Below, in pieces: positions 23,462 through 36,006 of a DNA stretch of 64,000 nucleotides. The notes beneath the pieces are model-generated. The model saw only the letters and a list, made by a program, of their open reading frames with translations. It did no database searches and was not told where the DNA came from. This DNA is from Pilaira anomala. Taxonomy: Eukaryota > Mucoromycota > Mucoromycetes > Mucorales > Mucoraceae. The position numbers and the translations under genes are program-made. The stretch is from the NCBI GenBank assembly GCA_025716855.1, contig JAIXMQ010000048.1, positions 175,619 to 239,618 on the forward strand. The letters are read 5' to 3'. Numbering within the stretch: position 1 is the first letter of the stretch; each line of letters begins with the position of its first letter.

Positions 23462-24290
23462 TTAAAGTGTATTATTTGCTTCGACCTCAAAAGTACCGTC
23501 TGGTAATGTTTTAAAGTCTATGTCTGTCAAAAATTTAACTATACAATGAGCTCCGGCTTCTTTTAATTGATCTACGTTGTGGGTTGTTGCACAGGCAATC
23601 ACAGTAGCTCCAGCAGCACGAGCTGATTTAATACCAGCAGGGGCATCTTCAAACACAATCACTTCATTACCTTCAAAACCAACTTCCTTAGCAGCACGAA
23701 TGTAGCCCTCTGGATCAGGCTTTCCTTTTGAAAGCTAAAAATTATTGTAGGTAATCTTAATATCAACATTTTTTTATCCACAAAACCAAAAAAAAAAACT
23801 TACCATATCACCACAAATCACAGTACGAGGTCTAGGAAGATCAGTTTGTTTTAATCTTTTGTCAGCCATATATTGAGTACCTGCAGTGAAGATACCCCAT
23901 TTATCGATAGGGATTTTATCTAATAATGATGTGACACCAGGTAATATACTAACACCTTCTGATTCATTTGCCAACTTGGTTTCAAACTCTTTAACATATT
24001 CCATTGTTGCTTTCTGAGGCACCCATTTTGCAATAGTTTCAATTGTACATACACCATGAGAAGTCTCAAGAATCTATATATAGTAATTATGTCGTTGGTA
24101 AGCCCAAAAACTCTAAAGTGTATGTCAATATAGTTTATAATGTAATACTTGCTTTATCACCATCTAGTCCGTGTTCTTCAGCAAATAACCGCCAGTGGCG
24201 TTCAACAAGTGGTGTTGTATCAACTAATGTACCATCTAAATCAAAAATGATTGCTTTTGTGTTAAAGTGTCTAATATTAGTTGATGCCAT
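23462..24290 (-). CDS. GPP1: HAD-family phosphatase, glycerol-3-phosphatase (GPP)-like
   Basis: Predicted to hydrolyse a small sugar or polyol phosphate; glycerol 3-phosphate (glycerol synthesis, osmotic stress) is the best family match. complement(join(23462..23734, 23804..24073, 24153..24290)), 226 residues. HAD motif I is FDLDGTLVD (about 16-24), motif II is FTAGT, and motifs III/IV are KGKPDPEGY and VFEDAPAG. The first intron must use a GC donor (GCAAGT at 24152) to keep frame, giving DGDK|ILETSHG, which lines up with the DAEHVIHISHG region of yeast GPP; the nearby GT donors give a stop or a wrong frame. A 2-deoxyglucose-6-phosphatase-like activity is an alternative. Confidence 0.88.
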
Positions 24291-25819
24291 TTTTTTTTCT
24301 AATATGAATAATGAAGGAAAGAAAAACGACTTTTTATCTTTTATATATATGCAAGGGGTTTTTTTATTTGAAATCCCTAAAAAGTCACAGTGATAACTAA
24401 GTTAATGACGGTATAGTACGGAAAAACTGGGTGTGAAAATATATGACAACATACACGATTACTTAATAGTGGGTTTGTTTGTTTGGACTTCTTCAACAAT
24501 GCACTTGTGTTACAATTTTCTTGTTATAGATATTGATAAATGTTTTTCCTTCTATTTTGTGCCTCGGTCCGTGGAGAAACTCATCCGGGAAAGCAAATCA
24601 GTAAATGATTTTAAAAAAAACCTTTATGAACTTCTTTTTGCTCAATAATTTCCGAGTATTCGAGAATAGATATTTTAGATCCAACAATTCTGTTTAAAAT
24701 ATGATAAACGTTGTTTACATTTAAAAGCGCCAAGAGGCAGATAGATATGTGCTTGTATCTCACAGTAACCTTTTTTTTTTTTGCACGAAAAGTATAGTTT
24801 CGATTGGTTCCTTCTAGGTTTTTAAACATTTTTAGGTTGCAAAGGGGAAAGAGAAGTATGTGAACCATGACAGATAAAACATTGACGCGTTGTTACGGAC
24901 ATAATGATGCAAGATATTTTTTACAAGAACCATCCGTTTGTACTGTTGTACGTACATGGTCGCCTTTATTTCAATAAACAGATTTCTAGATGGATTAACG
25001 GACGTCTATGTATTGTGTGAACTTACCTGTAAAAATCTTTAATCACATTTATTCTCACAAAAGTGTGCCGCATTTACTACAGTGTTTCTCTTAGTTCTTC
25101 TGTAAATATAAGGACGGCCTTCACCTTTCTAAATAGCCAAGGGAATGTCAGCCATATTTTTGCTTACGTTTACATCTCGGTCCCACATGATAACATAGTT
25201 TTGGCAGTCTAAAATTCCATAATATGTCGTTCTATTCGCAAGCTTTTTATATTCTAAATTCTTTTTTTACAGGCTTAAGCAAACCTGTTCAATTGGTGAG
25301 AATCAGTCATTAATAGGATTCATTTATTTCTTTCTTTCGATACATTATATTCATTGATCATAACAACAGCTGCTGTTACACGCTTTGATCTTCTGTATAA
25401 TATAACTTGAGAAGAACACCGATGGTTCCTGAGAGCTGCCCTCTCATAGGAACATTTTCCTTATTTTTCAAACATCATCAAATACGACCACCTGGAGCTT
25501 TTGTAGATGGTGTGAGCTTCGATTTTTTTGTAAACAGGCTCTGTTGGCTGGTACTTTGTTCATGGTAGAGCAAACCTGTTCTTGTTCTTCTCCTTCGTTT
25601 TCTTCTCTTGTTTTTGTTGGTCTTCTTTCGTTTTGCTTTATTGTATTCTTCTACCGCCGTTTTGGCATCTGACCTCTGCCTGCCTTGATAAATCAGGACC
25701 TACTCACTCCGCTCGCTGACTGACTCCTCACCAATAACGGACTAGAGCGGAATATTTTCTACATTCAAATACATGCAATCTGCCCAGAAAAGACAATTTG
25801 TTAGAGACTTGTTAGATAA

Positions 25820-26085
25820 TAGGCTACTTTAGAATAAAAGTACTAGATTTATGATATTCCTTACCATTGATAACATGCGTTACACACGTTTAAAAGTTGT
25901 CCATTTCTTGATACAATCTCTTGTCTAGATAAGGAATGTATGTAATCAAAGGAGGGATTAAGACGGTAACGGCAACGAAGATACATATTTATTTTTAAAT
26001 GATAAAAAATAAGAAAAAAAGTGGTTAAACAATGAAACAAAAGAAAAAAAAAGCCCTGTTTGTAGCGTGTGAAAAAAAAAAGTCA
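25820..26085 (+). repeat. Diverged dispersed repeat, copy 2
   Basis: Same-orientation counterpart of 9095-9370 (see that entry for shared blocks). This copy has TTTCTTGATACAATCTCTTG, then TGTATGTAATCAAAGGAGGG and TAGCGTGTGAAAAAAAAAAG. It lies about 400 bases upstream of SEC24. Confidence 0.45.
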
Positions 26086-26420
26086 ATAACAATCAAGTAA
26101 ATATAGGCCTAAGTTTTCATATACAGGAGACTGAGTTCTTCAAATCCGAAAAGTGTTTGATTATCCAATAGATGAGTGGTTAATGCGAACTCTAGTTATA
26201 ATCAGCCCTAACTATCAGTTATTAACTCATTACTGCGAATAGTACTTTTTGAAATATAGTTGTGTTAGAATCAGTTGCTGTCTGAAGTTTTAAAAAGTAA
26301 CAAACCGTGACATATTTACCTTGTTTTTTTTATTATGTCAGTCTGAAATTAATTGTGCTGTTGGAAAAAAAAACGTGTTCGAATTTTAAGTGGGGATACT
26401 TTTAAGTATTAACTTTTTTT

Positions 26421-26423
<3 letters not shown>

Positions 26424-26451
<28 letters not shown>

Positions 26452-26456
26452 TCATC
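26424..26456. repeat. (CT)n pyrimidine tract in the SEC24 leader
   Basis: About 25 bases of CT repeats after a T run, ending some 15 bases upstream of the SEC24 ATG at 26471. Pyrimidine-rich leaders just upstream of the start are frequent in fungal promoters; a similar, longer tract precedes the PP2C gene. Confidence 0.9.
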
Positions 26457-26470
26457 TCATTAAAGCAGTG

Positions 26471-29400
26471 ATGAACAACTCTGGCCCTTACTATAATAAT
26501 GCTTCACAAGCTGGAGTACCCCAACAACCACAAGTTGTTTCTCCTTTAGGCACGCCTCATCTGCAATCGCCTCAGATTGAATCAAGAAAGCAAAAGCGTC
26601 ACTATCCTCGCTTTCAAAACGCCGAACTTTCTCCTGCTCTTCCTCACTCGGGATACCAACAACCTCATTCTCCATACCAACAGTCTCAATCACCTCAACC
26701 GCCATATCAGCAATCGCAACAACAATTCCAACCTCCTGGATCACCATTCCAACAACAAAAACCTCATCAATTTCAACCATCGCCTCAGCCTGCTTATGGT
26801 TCTCCTGTACCAACACAATCAGCATATAATGGAGGCTATAACCAAGCCTTGAACGGCATGGCTAATATGAATATGAGTAGTATACAACAACCTGCTAGAC
26901 AGGATGTTTCTCTTGTTGGTCAACCGCCACTTATTCGAGACTTTCATCGTGAAATAGCTAGTCCTAATATCCCATTAAATGTGAGTTGCTCTATGATATG
27001 TATACTCACTTAGTTTAACCTGTTTTTTTTTCCTTTTTTTTTTTTTTTTTTACACAGATTACTGCTACTTCTTCATCCAATTCACAAGTAAACCCCTGTT
27101 TTAAGAATGCCACTGTCAATAGTTTTCCTTATTCAAATGGTTTACTTAAAAAATCAAAGTTACCTTTAGCTTTAATTTTACAACCTTACCTTAGTTCTCA
27201 AGACGAACAGGTAAAAATAATAACCTTTAGATAATGTATATACTAATTTATGGCTGAAAAATAATTAGGTTCAAGTACCTGTTGTATCAGATACAATTGT
27301 TGCACGTTGTATTCGTTGTAAAACATATATTAATCCATTTGTACAATTCACAGCAGGAGCATTACAATGGAAATGTAATATGTGTGGGATGGACAATGAT
27401 GGTACGGTAATTTTTTTATTTTTATTTTGGCTGTCAATTTTTAAAAAGAAGAACTTGAAGTAAATGTTTCTATTATGTATAGTACCTCAGGAATTTGATT
27501 GGGATATTGCAAGTGGACAACAAGCGGATCGATATAGTAGACCTGAATTGAATTTTGGATGTGTCGATTTTATTGCACCAGCCGAATATACGATTAGACC
27601 ACCACAACCACCCGTATATGTATTTGTTATTGACACATCATTTCAATCAATTCAAACGGGTATGGTAGGAATCGTTGCAGATGCGATTAAGGAATCCTTG
27701 GATAAAATTCCCAATGAAGATGGACGTACAAAAATAGCATTTATTAGTGCTGATAATGCGGTCGGATTTCATAAATTAACTGGTGGAGAACCTGAAATTT
27801 TGGTTGTTGGTGACTTATCAGACATGTATTTACCTAGAGCTTCTTCTGATTTAATTGTTAATTTGGTTGAATATAAAAGTGCAGTGATCGATTTATTGGA
27901 TAAAATGAAGACCATGTATCAGCATACTCAAACACCATCCAATTGTTTAGGTTCAGCATTACAAGCTGCTCGTAAATTGTTGGTAAGTAAAAAAAAATAA
28001 AAAAAAAGGTTAAAGGGGGCCAATAGATTAACACCACGGATAGTCTCCTACTGGTGGTAAAATTGTTTGCTATCAAGCAAGTCTTCCTAATATAGGTGAT
28101 GGCATTATTAAACTCAAAACAGAAGGTAATAAAATTGCATTAGATTCACCTCTTATGTCTGCTTCAAGTACTTGGTATAAAACATTTGCTGGTGAATGCA
28201 CCAAATCTCAAGTTTGTGCGGATATGTTCATTTTTGGTAGTCAATTTTCTGATGTAGCTACATTAAATGTTGTTCCACGATTTACTGGTGGGCAAACTCA
28301 CTTTTATCCTGGATTTGATGCTCATAATCAAGCCGATGCACAAAAATTAAAACAGGAAATTATTTCGCTCTTATCTGAAGAAATTGGATTAGAAGCAGTT
28401 ATGCGCACACGATGTTCTCAAGGTATTATTTGTCGTTCATTTTATGGTAATTGTACAACTCGAGTACCTGATATTATGGCATTACCCAATGTACCTCGCG
28501 ATCAATCTTATTGTATTGAATTGGGTATCGAAGAAGAAATTACTACTCAATTTGCTCATTTCCAAACTGCTTTATTATATACAACTTGCTTTGGTGAACG
28601 TCGTATTCGTGTAATGAATTTATGTCTTCCCGTTACAAAGAGTATCTCTGAGTTATATTCTTCTGTAAATCAAGTCGCCATAGCAAGAACTATTTGTCAC
28701 CAAGGTAATACATATATATTATTATATTGCTCTATTCAGTACTTAGCATCCTTCTCTTTATGTAGCTATTGATAAAGGAGCGAATGGTAAATTACGTGAG
28801 GGTAGAGATCATTTATCAAAAGGCGTGACAGATATTTTTGCATCTTATGGCTCAGAAGTGATGGGTGTCAGCTCTTCTAATGCACAATTGACAGTATGTC
28901 GCGAATTAGATCTTCTTCCACTTTTGGTATTAAGTATTTTGAAATCCGAAGGGTTCAGTGATGCGAATACAATTCCTGCTGATATTCGATCCCAATCAGC
29001 TATTTTACTTCGTACTTTACCTACAGAATCTTGGAAAAGATATGTACATCCTAATTTTTATTCAATCCATAATATGCCTCAATTGGCTGGTACTTTAGAT
29101 GCTACTACAGGAAAATGTATTAAGCCACCACCTTGTAACTTATCAAGTGAAAAACTAGAAGCTCATGGTTGTTATTTATTAGAAGATGGGCAAAATATTT
29201 ATATATGGATTGGTAAACAAGCTGTACCTCAGCTTTGTAAAGATTTATTAGGTATCAATTCAGTTCAAGACATTAAATCTGGACAAGTACCCATGTTACC
29301 TATGATCAAGTCGCCCATTTCAGAAAGAATTAGACATATAATTCAAGATTTACAAACACATAGACAGGTTGCATATTATCCTTCAATTTATATCGTTAAA

Positions 29401-29559
29401 GAAGATGGTGACCCAATGCTTCGTAGTAGATTTTTAAGCCGACTTATAGAGGATCGTCAACCTTCAGGTCCAACTACTGCAGGAGCTAAACAAGAAACAG
29501 TTAGTTCTGGTATGAGTTATTTCCAATGGTTAGGATTTATTAGATCAAAAAGTCAATAA
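26471..29559 (+). CDS. SEC24: COPII coat protein Sec24
   Basis: Cargo-binding subunit of the COPII coat on ER exit vesicles, partner of Sec23. join(26471..26980, 27058..27210, 27269..27401, 27483..27982, 28044..28704, 28766..29559), 916 residues. The N-terminus (1-170) is rich in Gln, Pro and Ser. The zinc finger reads CIRC with KCNMCG 24 residues later (about 235-260). The trunk begins near YVFVIDTSFQS, followed by beta-sandwich, helical and gelsolin-like domains (CYLLEDGQNIYIWIGKQ, about 800). The ATG at 26471 was preferred to an upstream in-frame ATG at 26390 because that would translate the (CT)n tract as Ser-Leu repeats. Confidence 0.96.
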
Positions 29560-29646
29560 TTATTACAAATATACATATATAATATAATAAAGAAAGAAAA
29601 AAATGAGTTTATTGATAAGATATTTAAATAAAATTGTTTTTTTTTT

Positions 29647-30661
29647 TTACTCGGCAGCCATCATTAACTTAATCTTGGCAATAGCAGCACCAGGTTGAAG
29701 ACCCTTAGGACAAGTCTTGGAACAGTTCATGATAGTGTGACAACGATAAAGAGACATCTTGTTTTGAAGTTTTTCACGACGTTGAGGACCAAATTGATCA
29801 CGAGAATCAATCATCCAACGGTAAGCTTGCATCAAAACAGCGGGACCGAGATATTCCTCTTGATTCCACCAGTAAGAAGGACAAGAGGTAGAACAACAAG
29901 CACAAAGAATACATTCATAAAGACCATCTAACTTCTTTCTATCCTCAATTGATTGTAAATTCTCCTCATTCTCAGCAGGAGGATTAGTTTGCTTAAGGTA
30001 AGGTTCGATACTCTTATATTGGTTATAGAAATGAGTTAAATCAGGTACCAAATCCTTGACAATATTCACTATAATTATCATTAGAACATTTACACCTTTC
30101 TCTTTTATAAAGATAACTTACTGTGAGGAAGAGGATAGATCTTTACGTTCTTTGAGGTATCACGATCAATCTTGGAAATACAAGCTAAAGTATTACCACC
30201 TTCAATATTCATGGCACAAGAACCACAAATACCTTCACGACAAGAACGACGGAAGGTTAAAGTAGCATCTTGCTCATTCTTAATCTTAATCAGGGCATCT
30301 AAAACCATGGGACCACAAGCATTTAAATCAACTTTGTACTCTTGAAGAACAGGCTTTTCAGTGGGCTTGTCAGGATTCTATTATTGTTGTTAGTCGTGTT
30401 TACTATCAAAAATTATATGTGAAAAAAAAAATTACCCAACGATAAATCTCAAAAGTCTTGAAGTTGGGTTCCTTGGTTTCAGTAGCCATCATATTGACAG
30501 CATTAGTGTTGAAAGAACGAGCCAAAGGCTAAATGATATATAAAATTACGTTAGTTATACAGAAAATGAAATTAAAATTAAATGGACACGGTATTTACAG
30601 CAGCAGCAGTAATCCAACGCTTGTTAAGAGAGCCCTTTAAAGTTTGTAAAGCAATAGACAT
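29647..30661 (-). CDS. SDH2: Succinate dehydrogenase iron-sulfur subunit
   Basis: Respiratory complex II subunit carrying three Fe-S clusters. complement(join(29647..30068, 30122..30377, 30436..30528, 30599..30661)), 277 residues. A basic mitochondrial presequence ([16 protein letters not shown]...) is encoded by exon 1. The 2Fe-2S site is [20 protein letters not shown] plus a downstream Cys (about 96-117). The 4Fe-4S and 3Fe-4S sites are [11 protein letters not shown] and [14 protein letters not shown]. The carboxamide-sensitive positions (Pro in LGPAVLMQ, His in CHTIMNC) are wild-type. It converges with SEC24 with 87 bases between stop codons. Confidence 0.97.
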
Positions 30662-33600
30662 TTTTTATTTTCTTAATTAACGTAATTATACAAAAGTAGA
30701 GTGGGGAGGTGAAAAAGGGAACGTTTTGTTGAAAAACGAAAATGCGGGGAAAAAAAATTATATCAACATGTGAGATGTAACAAAATTAACCAACCAAACC
30801 AGGGGGGGGTGGAGTTTTTGGTAATAAAAGGCCGATAACTGAAAAATAGAAAATACATATAGTGTGATACATGGTTCCTTTGTACCTGTGAATATATCTT
30901 TAAAGTAGAGCTTATTAAAAACAAAAGAGTTATTCCACATAACGCATTGCATTCCTATCATAGTTTAAAGTACCGGTTAGTGGTAATCATTGATGTCATA
31001 CAGTGTCATATTCTATATTCATTCATAATATAATTTCTTGTTTATCACTTTATTGCAGTTGATCATCCGCCTATGATTATTTCTATATGCTTTTTAAAGA
31101 GAATTATAGCTATTTGTTGACTATCTTTGAATGCAATATTTAGAATTCGGAAACCTTGTTTTAGGGCCATTATCACTATGGCGATGTGCGTTCCTGTGTT
31201 GCCAGAATAGGTGATACCGGATCACACTCCATAAATAAGGCATTAATAATTATCGAAAATGCGAAAGCAATCATTAAGTTTATATTCTAACGCTTTGATC
31301 AACTTTGTGCCTTTTCTAAAAAATATTGATTCAGCATTAAACCCTGCCTCTTTTGGAAAAAAAAAAGATACCTTTCGATAAGATAAACTCGTACTACCTA
31401 AAAGATAACGTTGGTGATCTGTGTGAACATAAGCGCTATATTATGATGTTTTTATTTATTTTTTACTTGTACTATTTTTTTTATCATAAATCGTTAATTT
31501 TGCTGTAAATCAACGATAAAAACAATTCCCCTTTATTTCTCGCCAATATATTTACAATTTTATGGGCTTAAAACAAAAATTAATTTTACATTAGCAGTGC
31601 ATAAAATACACGGCTTTATGGAAAGTGTTTAACAAGTATTTCTGAGTACTCTCTCTTATTGTACGAGTTTTGAGTGCTTAATTAACAACTTATTCAATAG
31701 ACACTTTACAATCAAAATTCCATATAATAATAGCAGAATGTTGCTTATTTTGGAAACCAATCTCAGTATTTTTGTTTGTAATCATCAATATTTTATATAG
31801 TGGTTCTAATCAATATAAACCTTGTTAAAAATGACAAGTTTCGTCAAATTCCATTTCATTTATTATAGAGTATTTTGATTGGCTGTACCTTGAATGCTAA
31901 ATGTTTAAGCTAAATCATTTAATTGGTTCAAGTTCTATCTATTCTAATTGGAACAATTTATTCGAATGGCAGGTTGTTTTTATTTTACCTATATCAGCAT
32001 TAACAAGAGAAAAAGAAGTAACTACAATGGTAGCAGTAGAAACACATAATACTATTGACGCTACACAGAAAGCTAGTCTTTTATTTTTTTATGCGGATGA
32101 TAATTTGTTTTTTTTAATAATTGTGTCGTAGTTAATGCATCCTAGGCGTTTATATTCTTAGGTGACATGATTGTGTTGTATGTATCCATATTTCGGCATA
32201 AATTTATCTTTCTGAAGCTTCTATATCGTATTATAATAATTTATCACTATAGTTTCTATATCTGCTATTATTGTATTATTGTATTATATGAGTAATAAGA
32301 TGTTCCACAGGTATCCTATATTAGATATGGTTAGTTAAATATAAGGATACATTTGATAGAACAACAGATGTAAAACAAGAATATTCTAAAATTCTAAGCG
32401 TAGTAAGCAGCACTTATTTTCTTGAGTAGTTCGTACAACTGTCACAGCACACCTTGCTCGCTCGTATTTTCTCAAATAGCGATATATGTTAATTCAAAAG
32501 GTGCTCAGTACCTGTTGAGCAACTTTACTATAAGAAGTGCTTTAAAATTCATCATTTTTTCCTCAGATAATAGTCGTAATAATTTGTACATAGCAAATTG
32601 TTTCAGCTCTTTATATTAAATCTTAAATAACACTACATGACTAGTTAAGGATATGTTTTTCTGAAGTTAAATGTAATCCATTCATAATCAAACCCCACTC
32701 TTCTCATTATTACTATGTGGCATAAATTAACATTTTATGATGATCATCATTTATCCCTTTTCATCGTCTTTAACTCTGATCGAAATATTTTATGGAAGTA
32801 AAACTACAGGATGTTGGAGCTTATTTTAAAAGTAACAGTGACGGTATGTTTGTCTATTGTACGATGGTTTAAATTGTCTCTACATCATGCACAATGGAAT
32901 ATAACTCTCAAGAATATATTGACCCATAGCTGCATTAATTTTATAGCATACTTGTAATATAATTATTAAAATATTGGTTTCGATTACTTTCCGACATGGA
33001 GTCAAAAATACTAAACAGCTCTTCTAAAGACTTGGTGTCGGCTAATACTTGCTTATATTCATTCAAGAAAGTATAAAGTGACCTTTAAGACAATTTCATT
33101 CAGTATCGATGTTAGATATGATATAAAAATGGCACAGTCTCTTTATTCACTATTAAAATGCATAAACAAAATAGTTATTGATGCAAGGAATATAGAGAGA
33201 ATACTTTGCTGTTCAGCAAAAACCATCACTGAAAATCATAACTTAATCATTAGATTAACGGTTTTTTAAGCTCCTAGTGTAAGGTCCAGATTTATATACT
33301 GTGCTTCATTTAATTCTAATTTGACGACTTCCGTAATATATGAGTGTGCGTTCAATTAACTATATTAAATTTTTTTGCATGAAATTAAATACTTGTACAA
33401 AAACATTATTATGTACCAACATCATGGCTAAATAAATAAACTTGAACTGGTCGTGTTTAAGAACGGAGACAATAATCGTTGTCTTTGTTTATGATATAAA
33501 AAATATAACTTATCACTTGAACCTTTTAAAATATATTTTTAAATGTATGAAGATCATTTAAATATAACTAACAAAAACTGATCATCTGATTGAGTTTTAT

Positions 33601-33764
33601 GAAGTTGCGAGTTGCATACTAAAGCATAATCTCGACTATTAGGCAAAAAAAAATTAGAGTGATATTCATGACTAGCAGAAAATGTTGAAGTTATTTATTT
33701 AACGAAAACTATTTTGAGTTTGGTACCTTTTTTTTTCTTTACAATTCATCTTGAAAATAAAAAC
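30662..33764. other. 3.1-kb AT-rich intergenic region
   Basis: Between the SDH2 start and the questin oxidase-like pseudogene. Open frames at 31901-32131, 32422-32619 and 33078-33269 are short, uncoupled and lack any motif. The first few hundred bases should contain the SDH2 promoter. Nothing else seen. Confidence 0.5.
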
Positions 33765-35243
33765 ATGTTCAAACCTAACCTTCTAAATAAGTCACAGATA
33801 TTTACCGTTGTCCCACCTGATACTAGTCCTGAAGCTGTTTTATTAATAGAACAGTTGTTTGATAGAAATAACAGGGAATTCCATTGTTTTTATAATGATA
33901 CAAAATTTCATAAGTATTATAGCATCGTTTATTTCTGCACAAAAACTAATAAAACATCTTTTTTTTCATGTAGTCACTTGATCTATTTTATTTTAACTGC
34001 TTATTCTTTCGGTGTAACTAAGAAAAGATCCAAGAAATATTTGATGAACATGCTGAAGAACAAAAGCCTATTCCTCCACCTCTTTGTGAAATTACTAGGG
34101 AAAACATAAGGATTATCTTGGTAAAGTAGAAGCATATACTAGTTTCTTTCACTTTACCAAAAAGAAATTGAAATGTATGGCTCAGTCGATACCGTCCGCC
34201 AATTTGTCTGGAGCGGTGATATGCTGGCAAGACTTATAGATGGTGCCTATCACCCTTTGATCCATATCGGCTATGGCTTGGATTTCAATAGCAATATGAT
34301 TGTTGCTGAAGGTTTAGCTATGACTGCCTGCTCTGATCTTATGTTTTTGCTTTAGTACCTAACTTACCTGAGCCTAGTTACAGCTCTCTTACTTATAGTC
34401 AAGATCAGTTTTATACTGAGAATGCACGAGGATCTTTATCATCAACTGTAAACCAGCTTTCAGAAAAATTTTTTACCATGTTAGGCATATCTGAAAATGG
34501 TATTTCAGGTTCTGTAAACATAAATACTACGTATAATAACAATATCCCAGAATTTTTAAGAGACAATACCTTATTCTTTATCTTGGAAAAAAATTCAAAA
34601 TGATTCGGTATTCGACATATATGATACTAATGATATCATAAAATTCGACACTCTTTTCAAAAATGCGGATAAAGTTACTCGTATAAATCATTATATTGAT
34701 GAATGGTCTATTGAAAATAACAATGAAAGCATTCAAATAAAGCTTAAAGAACTGTATACGCTTTGTGCTGTTACCTTAGGATCTACTGGTATTCGCAAAG
34801 GTTACCCAGAAACTGTCAAACTTGATTTTATTCTAATACATGCTCTGACATCCTCTGAATTTCTGTATCAGTATACTGGCCGAATCACCCCATCTGAGTC
34901 TGTTTCTCTTTTACGAGCACACCTAGCTGTAATACTATCTCATTATGTTTCTATTGGACGACCTGATCTCGATATTAACGGGCTACTTGATTATAAGTCA
35001 CCCATTCATGATGAAATTAATAATAATGATGCTTGGATTAATGTATTCAATAAATCTCTCTTTTGTAAAGAGCTTCGCGTTATTAAGGTTGTTCGAGCCT
35101 GTGCTATTGCTCAAGCTTTATACTATTCCTATGTGACTCCGAGCTTGAATTGTATTTGGCTTCAAGTTGCTGAAATGGCTGTTGATTGGGGTATATCTGG
35201 TGTTGGATATTATTATACCTGGGCTGCTCAGACTAAAACTTAA
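33765..35243 (+). pseudogene. Decayed copy of the questin oxidase-like gene
   Basis: The whole length matches the gene at 14660-16166 in order: MFKPNLLNKSQIFTVVPPDT, EFHCFYNDTKFH, a retained intron with usable GT/AG ends (about 33918-33973), KIQEIFDEHAEEQKP, VWSGDMLARLIDGAYHPL, YSSLTYSQDQFYTEN, then a long intact stretch from about 34600 (LYTLCAVTLGSTGIRK) to WLQVAEMA and a stop at 35243. At least four or five single-base frame changes break it (near 34022, 34107, 34155, 34345 and 34600). The last 210 codons or so remain open. Protein-level similarity is still clear, so decay came well after divergence or recently. It lies on the opposite strand, about 17.6 kb from its paralogue. Confidence 0.88.
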
Positions 35244-36006
35244 TTTTAGCTATATAGCTGTGATAACTAACTTAATAAAATTTCTTATAAAAAACAACTT
35301 CAAATGTATAACTTTACGCTGTTGCTTAGTGAACTTGCATGTTTTATTGAATGCGAATATATGTTCATATGATTTACTTAAAAAACAAATATATATATAA
35401 GTTACTCGTGTCGCTTTCTAACTATGAATATGAAAAAATAAATGTTAAATGTTGTAAAAAAACCAATAACTCAGTCTAGTAAATTGAAATGCTTCTTCTA
35501 GTTTGAGGCATTAGGTTTATGACTTTTCTTTTAGAACAACTAGTAAAAATTAAAATATCTTATTTAAACACCTGCATTCCATAATTCCTTCCTTTCTCTA
35601 TCGAGGCTTTTGTTTTTCCAAGCAGCGAATTACGTTAGAAGATCAAGAGGATGGTCTGATGGTATATGAATTTAATGCATGAATTGTGTAACAATTTTTT
35701 TTATCGTGGGCATGATTTTTCAAAGCGAATAAATCCGTAATTTTTTGAAAGATGAAGGATGTACCAAATACCGTTTTTTTTAAGTTTACGATGGAGAGTT
35801 AAATTTCTATGTAACAAGTGCCTTAACGAAGTTATATCAATTTTGATTAAAAAAGACATTAAATTTCCAACACGAATGTGGCTTAGAGTAAGAGTATTTA
35901 AAGGAAACTGTATTTACATTTTTTTTATTGTATGAATTTTAAAGGTAAAATCGAGAACGAAACAAGAGGGAAAAGAATGCTTCAATAAATACCATAAGTG
36001 AATTAG
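35244..36006. other. Intergenic region between pseudogene and Atos-family gene
   Basis: About 760 AT-rich bases between the 3' ends of two converging features. No gene or element recognised. Confidence 0.5.

Larger units (their letters stand above)
24291..26470. other. Long divergent intergenic region upstream of SEC24
   Basis: About 2.2 kb with no supported gene. Open frames at 24433-24648 (+) and 24611-24868 (-) lack coding character. A GC-richer pyrimidine-biased stretch (about 25540-25750) differs from its surroundings and could be an element remnant. The second copy of the diverged repeat lies at about 25820-26085. Confidence 0.5.

Noticed and set aside
24433..24868. Overlapping open frames on both strands downstream of the HAD phosphatase start
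   Set aside because: Short, without family resemblance, splice partners or codon pattern.
31901..32131. 76-codon open frame in the SDH2 upstream spacer
   Set aside because: No homologous motif, no plausible partner exons; AT-rich DNA gives such frames by chance.
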